Source: Aalborgiella sp031422495
Lineage (GTDB): Bacteria > Pseudomonadota > Gammaproteobacteria > Burkholderiales > Burkholderiaceae_C
NCBI GenBank assembly: GCA_031422495.1
Contig: JANPLX010000056.1
Location: forward strand, 1-51,645
Length of the DNA: 51,645 nt
Direction: 5' to 3'
Every line of letters starts with the position of its first letter. The stretch's first letter is position 1. The notes under the pieces are model-generated. The model had not been told where the DNA came from, ran no database searches, and worked only from the letters and a program-made list of their open reading frames with translations. Positions 49,915 to 51,645 of this stretch are shown here, piece by piece. The translations under genes and the position numbers were made by a program.

Positions 49915-51645
49915 ATGCAACTCAACATTCAAACGCCGCGAAAGTTCCTTAACCCGCTTCTTTCGCAAAAAAGCGTTGTTTCAACGGATGTTGACGCATT
50001 TAAAGCTGCGTTAGGCACTTACGTAGAAAACGTTCAGCAATTAACCGCTAGTAAGCAATCAGAGCCGAATATCGTCGCTGGTGCGCTGATGCCTTTTTTG
50101 CAGGCTGTCCCGCTGGGTTACAACTGCCGCCCTCATAGCCAAAAAGGACAAAGCGGTATTGACCTCGCTATTTTGAGCGGCAAAGACGTCACCGTGATTA
50201 TTGAAGCTAAGGCCGTGGGCAGCAAAGACATGATTACGGCGCATGATTTGAACAAAAAAGCCTTTCATGAAGCTATTTTTTACTTCATGCAAGAACGTTC
50301 CAGAAAAAACGACAAGCTGGCGCATATCGTTATCACCGACTTTCAAGAATGGTACGTGTTCGACGCGAAGGATTTTGAGCGTCTATTTTGGGGCAATTCT
50401 CAGCTCAATAAAACCTTTCACGCCTATCACAATCCTAATCTGCTCACGACAAGCACGTCAGAAGTCTATGCTGCCATCGCTGAAGAACTGCCAAGAATAC
50501 TGAAAGACCTTTTCACAGAAGAAGTCATAGATTGCGCTTATTTCAGCTTAGCTGACACCAAAATTAGCAAGGGTGGCATCAAAGACAAAGAGTTGACCGC
50601 CATCTACAAGCTCCTGAGCCCAGACAGTCTGCTCAAAGGGTTTAACCCCAACGACGCCAACAGTCTGAACCGCGAGTTTTATAACGAGTTGTTGTACATC
50701 TTGGGCCTCAATGAGGTCAAAGACGGCGGGAAAAGGCTTATCCAAGCATCGGGCATAGCAGGCAGTTTGTACGACGGCATTGCCGACAAACTGGATCAAA
50801 AAGGTGCGCCCAAAGAGTTTGAAGACGTGATCAAGCTCATCATCATCTGGATCAACCGCGTTTTATTTTTGAAACTGCTGGAGTCTCAAATCGTCACTTG
50901 GACAGGAAACAAAACCAGCCGTTTTTTGAGTGCAGACAAAATCAATGGTTACGACGCGTTGGAAAACCTGTTTTTCGACACCTTGTCGCGTCGCATTCCA
51001 GACCGTAAAAACAAGGGTTTTGACTACATTCCATACCTCAACAGTTCGCTGTTTGAGATGCAGGAAGAGGAGAAAGCCGGTATCAGCATCAGCGCCCTGC
51101 CCGATGGTGCACAAATTGCCTACTACGGTAAAACGGTCGTAAAAGACGCAACGACCAAACGCAAAAGCGGCCAAACCAGCACTTTGGCGTATTTGTTTGA
51201 GTTTTTAGACGCTTACGACTTTGCCAATGACAACGACGACGAAGTGCGGGAAGAGACCAAAAGCCTGATCAGCGCGTCAGTATTGGGCTTGATTTTCGAG
51301 AAAATCAATGGCTACAAAGACGGCAGCTTTTACACCCCCAGCTTTGTGACCATGTACATGGCGCGGCAAACCATTGAAAAAGCTGTTTTGCAGAAGTTTA
51401 ATGAAGCCTATAGCTGGACTTGTACGGCGCTGACGGGTGACGGTGGCCTGAAAAACCAGCTCAAAGACCACAAAGTAACTAAAAAAGACAGTAACGCGCT
51501 GATTGACAGCCTAAAAATCTGCGACCCAGCGGTTGGTAGTGGTCACTTTTTGGTGTCTGCGCTGAATGATTTTTTGCTTTTCTTGAAAGAGGGTTTTCTG
51601 TACAAGCGTTTTCTCTTTGCTGCCTTTTTTGTATTCGAAAAGCTC
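49915..51645 (+). CDS. Type IIG restriction-modification enzyme (Eco57I-like), 3' partial
   Basis: Open from ATG 49915 to the window end. The N-terminal nuclease region has GIDLAILSGKDVTVIIEAKA at residues ~80-97, a PD-(D/E)xK pattern. A helical region leads to FYTPSFVTMYMARQTI near residue 470, then the N6-adenine methyltransferase motif I CDPAVGSGHFLVSALN near residue 535. This single-chain cut-and-methylate arrangement fits Eco57I-type enzymes. From about 51565 the frame is open but unlike the family; the opposite strand there reads as the gene's own downstream part, so the true continuation is lost. The recognition domain is not present. Confidence 0.85.
   Translation, partial: MQLNIQTPRKFLNPLLSQKSVVSTDVDAFKAALGTYVENVQQLTASKQSEPNIVAGALMPFLQAVPLGYNCRPHSQKGQSGIDLAILSGKDVTVIIEAKAVGSKDMITAHDLNKKAFHEAIFYFMQERSRKNDKLAHIVITDFQEWYVFDAKDFERLFWGNSQLNKTFHAYHNPNLLTTSTSEVYAAIAEELPRILKDLFTEEVIDCAYFSLADTKISKGGIKDKELTAIYKLLSPDSLLKGFNPNDANSLNREFYNELLYILGLNEVKDGGKRLIQASGIAGSLYDGIADKLDQKGAPKEFEDVIKLIIIWINRVLFLKLLESQIVTWTGNKTSRFLSADKINGYDALENLFFDTLSRRIPDRKNKGFDYIPYLNSSLFEMQEEEKAGISISALPDGAQIAYYGKTVVKDATTKRKSGQTSTLAYLFEFLDAYDFANDNDDEVREETKSLISASVLGLIFEKINGYKDGSFYTPSFVTMYMARQTIEKAVLQKFNEAYSWTCTALTGDGGLKNQLKDHKVTKKDSNALIDSLKICDPAVGSGHFLVSALNDFLLFLKEGFLYKRFLFAAFFVFEKL

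Noticed and set aside
1..51645. rRNA, tRNA, CRISPR array or prophage
   Set aside because: No rRNA or tRNA-like clover-leaf ends, no regularly spaced direct repeats with unique spacers, and no phage structural genes were seen by eye; a tRNAscan or Infernal run would settle small RNAs.

Overview
The window reads as the chromosome of a betaproteobacterium of the order Burkholderiales, most likely Comamonadaceae-like. The basis is gene order rather than any database hit: rng-maf-rlmH-rsfS-nadD-hemF-acyltransferase-purD-yebC on one strand, and exbB-exbD-lpxK-Trm112-kdsB-adk on the other. Nearly all genes are housekeeping. I saw no rRNA, tRNA, CRISPR array or prophage. The last bases appear to be a chimeric or inverted contig end.

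Layout. 1-9 kb: start of pal, then tolB, an LPS-core type glycosyltransferase and an O-antigen ligase-like protein (minus strand); msbA (plus); a GT4 glycosyltransferase, a polysaccharide deacetylase and RNase G (minus). This is an envelope-polysaccharide block. 9-15 kb: the maf-to-yebC housekeeping run. 15-22 kb: a HerA-like ATPase, a small secreted protein, a Phd/VapC-type toxin-antitoxin pair, a TPR protein coupled to a HupE/UreJ-type permease, and an IS30-family element whose transposase carries one nonsense codon. 22-34 kb: an MKKEEM-repeat lipoprotein, exonuclease I, clpA/clpS, an unusual ABC protein, icd, two Ala/Lys-rich small proteins, DUF192, sodB, a PuuD-like membrane protein and xseA. 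34-38.5 kb: exbBD, lpxK, kdsB and adk (TonB/Tol-type energy transduction, lipid A and Kdo supply). 38.5-49.8 kb: a hydrolase, an XRE-2TM protein, a 3-hydroxyisobutyrate dehydrogenase-like enzyme, SulP, a Cys-rich flavoprotein, small lipoproteins, YihY, DUF2069 and PPi-dependent phosphofructokinase. 49.9 kb to the end: the 5' part of an Eco57I-like type IIG restriction-modification enzyme.

The most striking structure is a dispersed palindromic repeat of about 55 bp, found at least a dozen times. One part is a small hairpin (GCTAT, spacer of about 7 nt, ATAGC). The other is a core (GGCAATAAATACGCCGGC followed by TAGAGCC). Copies lie between genes, bracket the toxin-antitoxin cassette, abut the IS, and occur inside open reading frames: hupE, sbcB, lpxK (twice), an alpha/beta hydrolase, the 3' end of yihY and probably xseA. 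The in-gene copies use several reading frames. Where the frame would meet a stop codon present in the repeat consensus, that triplet is changed (TAG to CAG or TAC, TAA to TCA). This resembles the protein-coding palindromic elements known from Rickettsia and is the main candidate for something new here.

Other points of note: a fold-back at the window end, where the terminal ~75 bp read as the reverse complement of a downstream part of the same restriction gene; an RsfS with a Lys/Ala-rich tail; a possible 19-residue basic peptide; and an inverted repeat covering the chosen sulP start codon.
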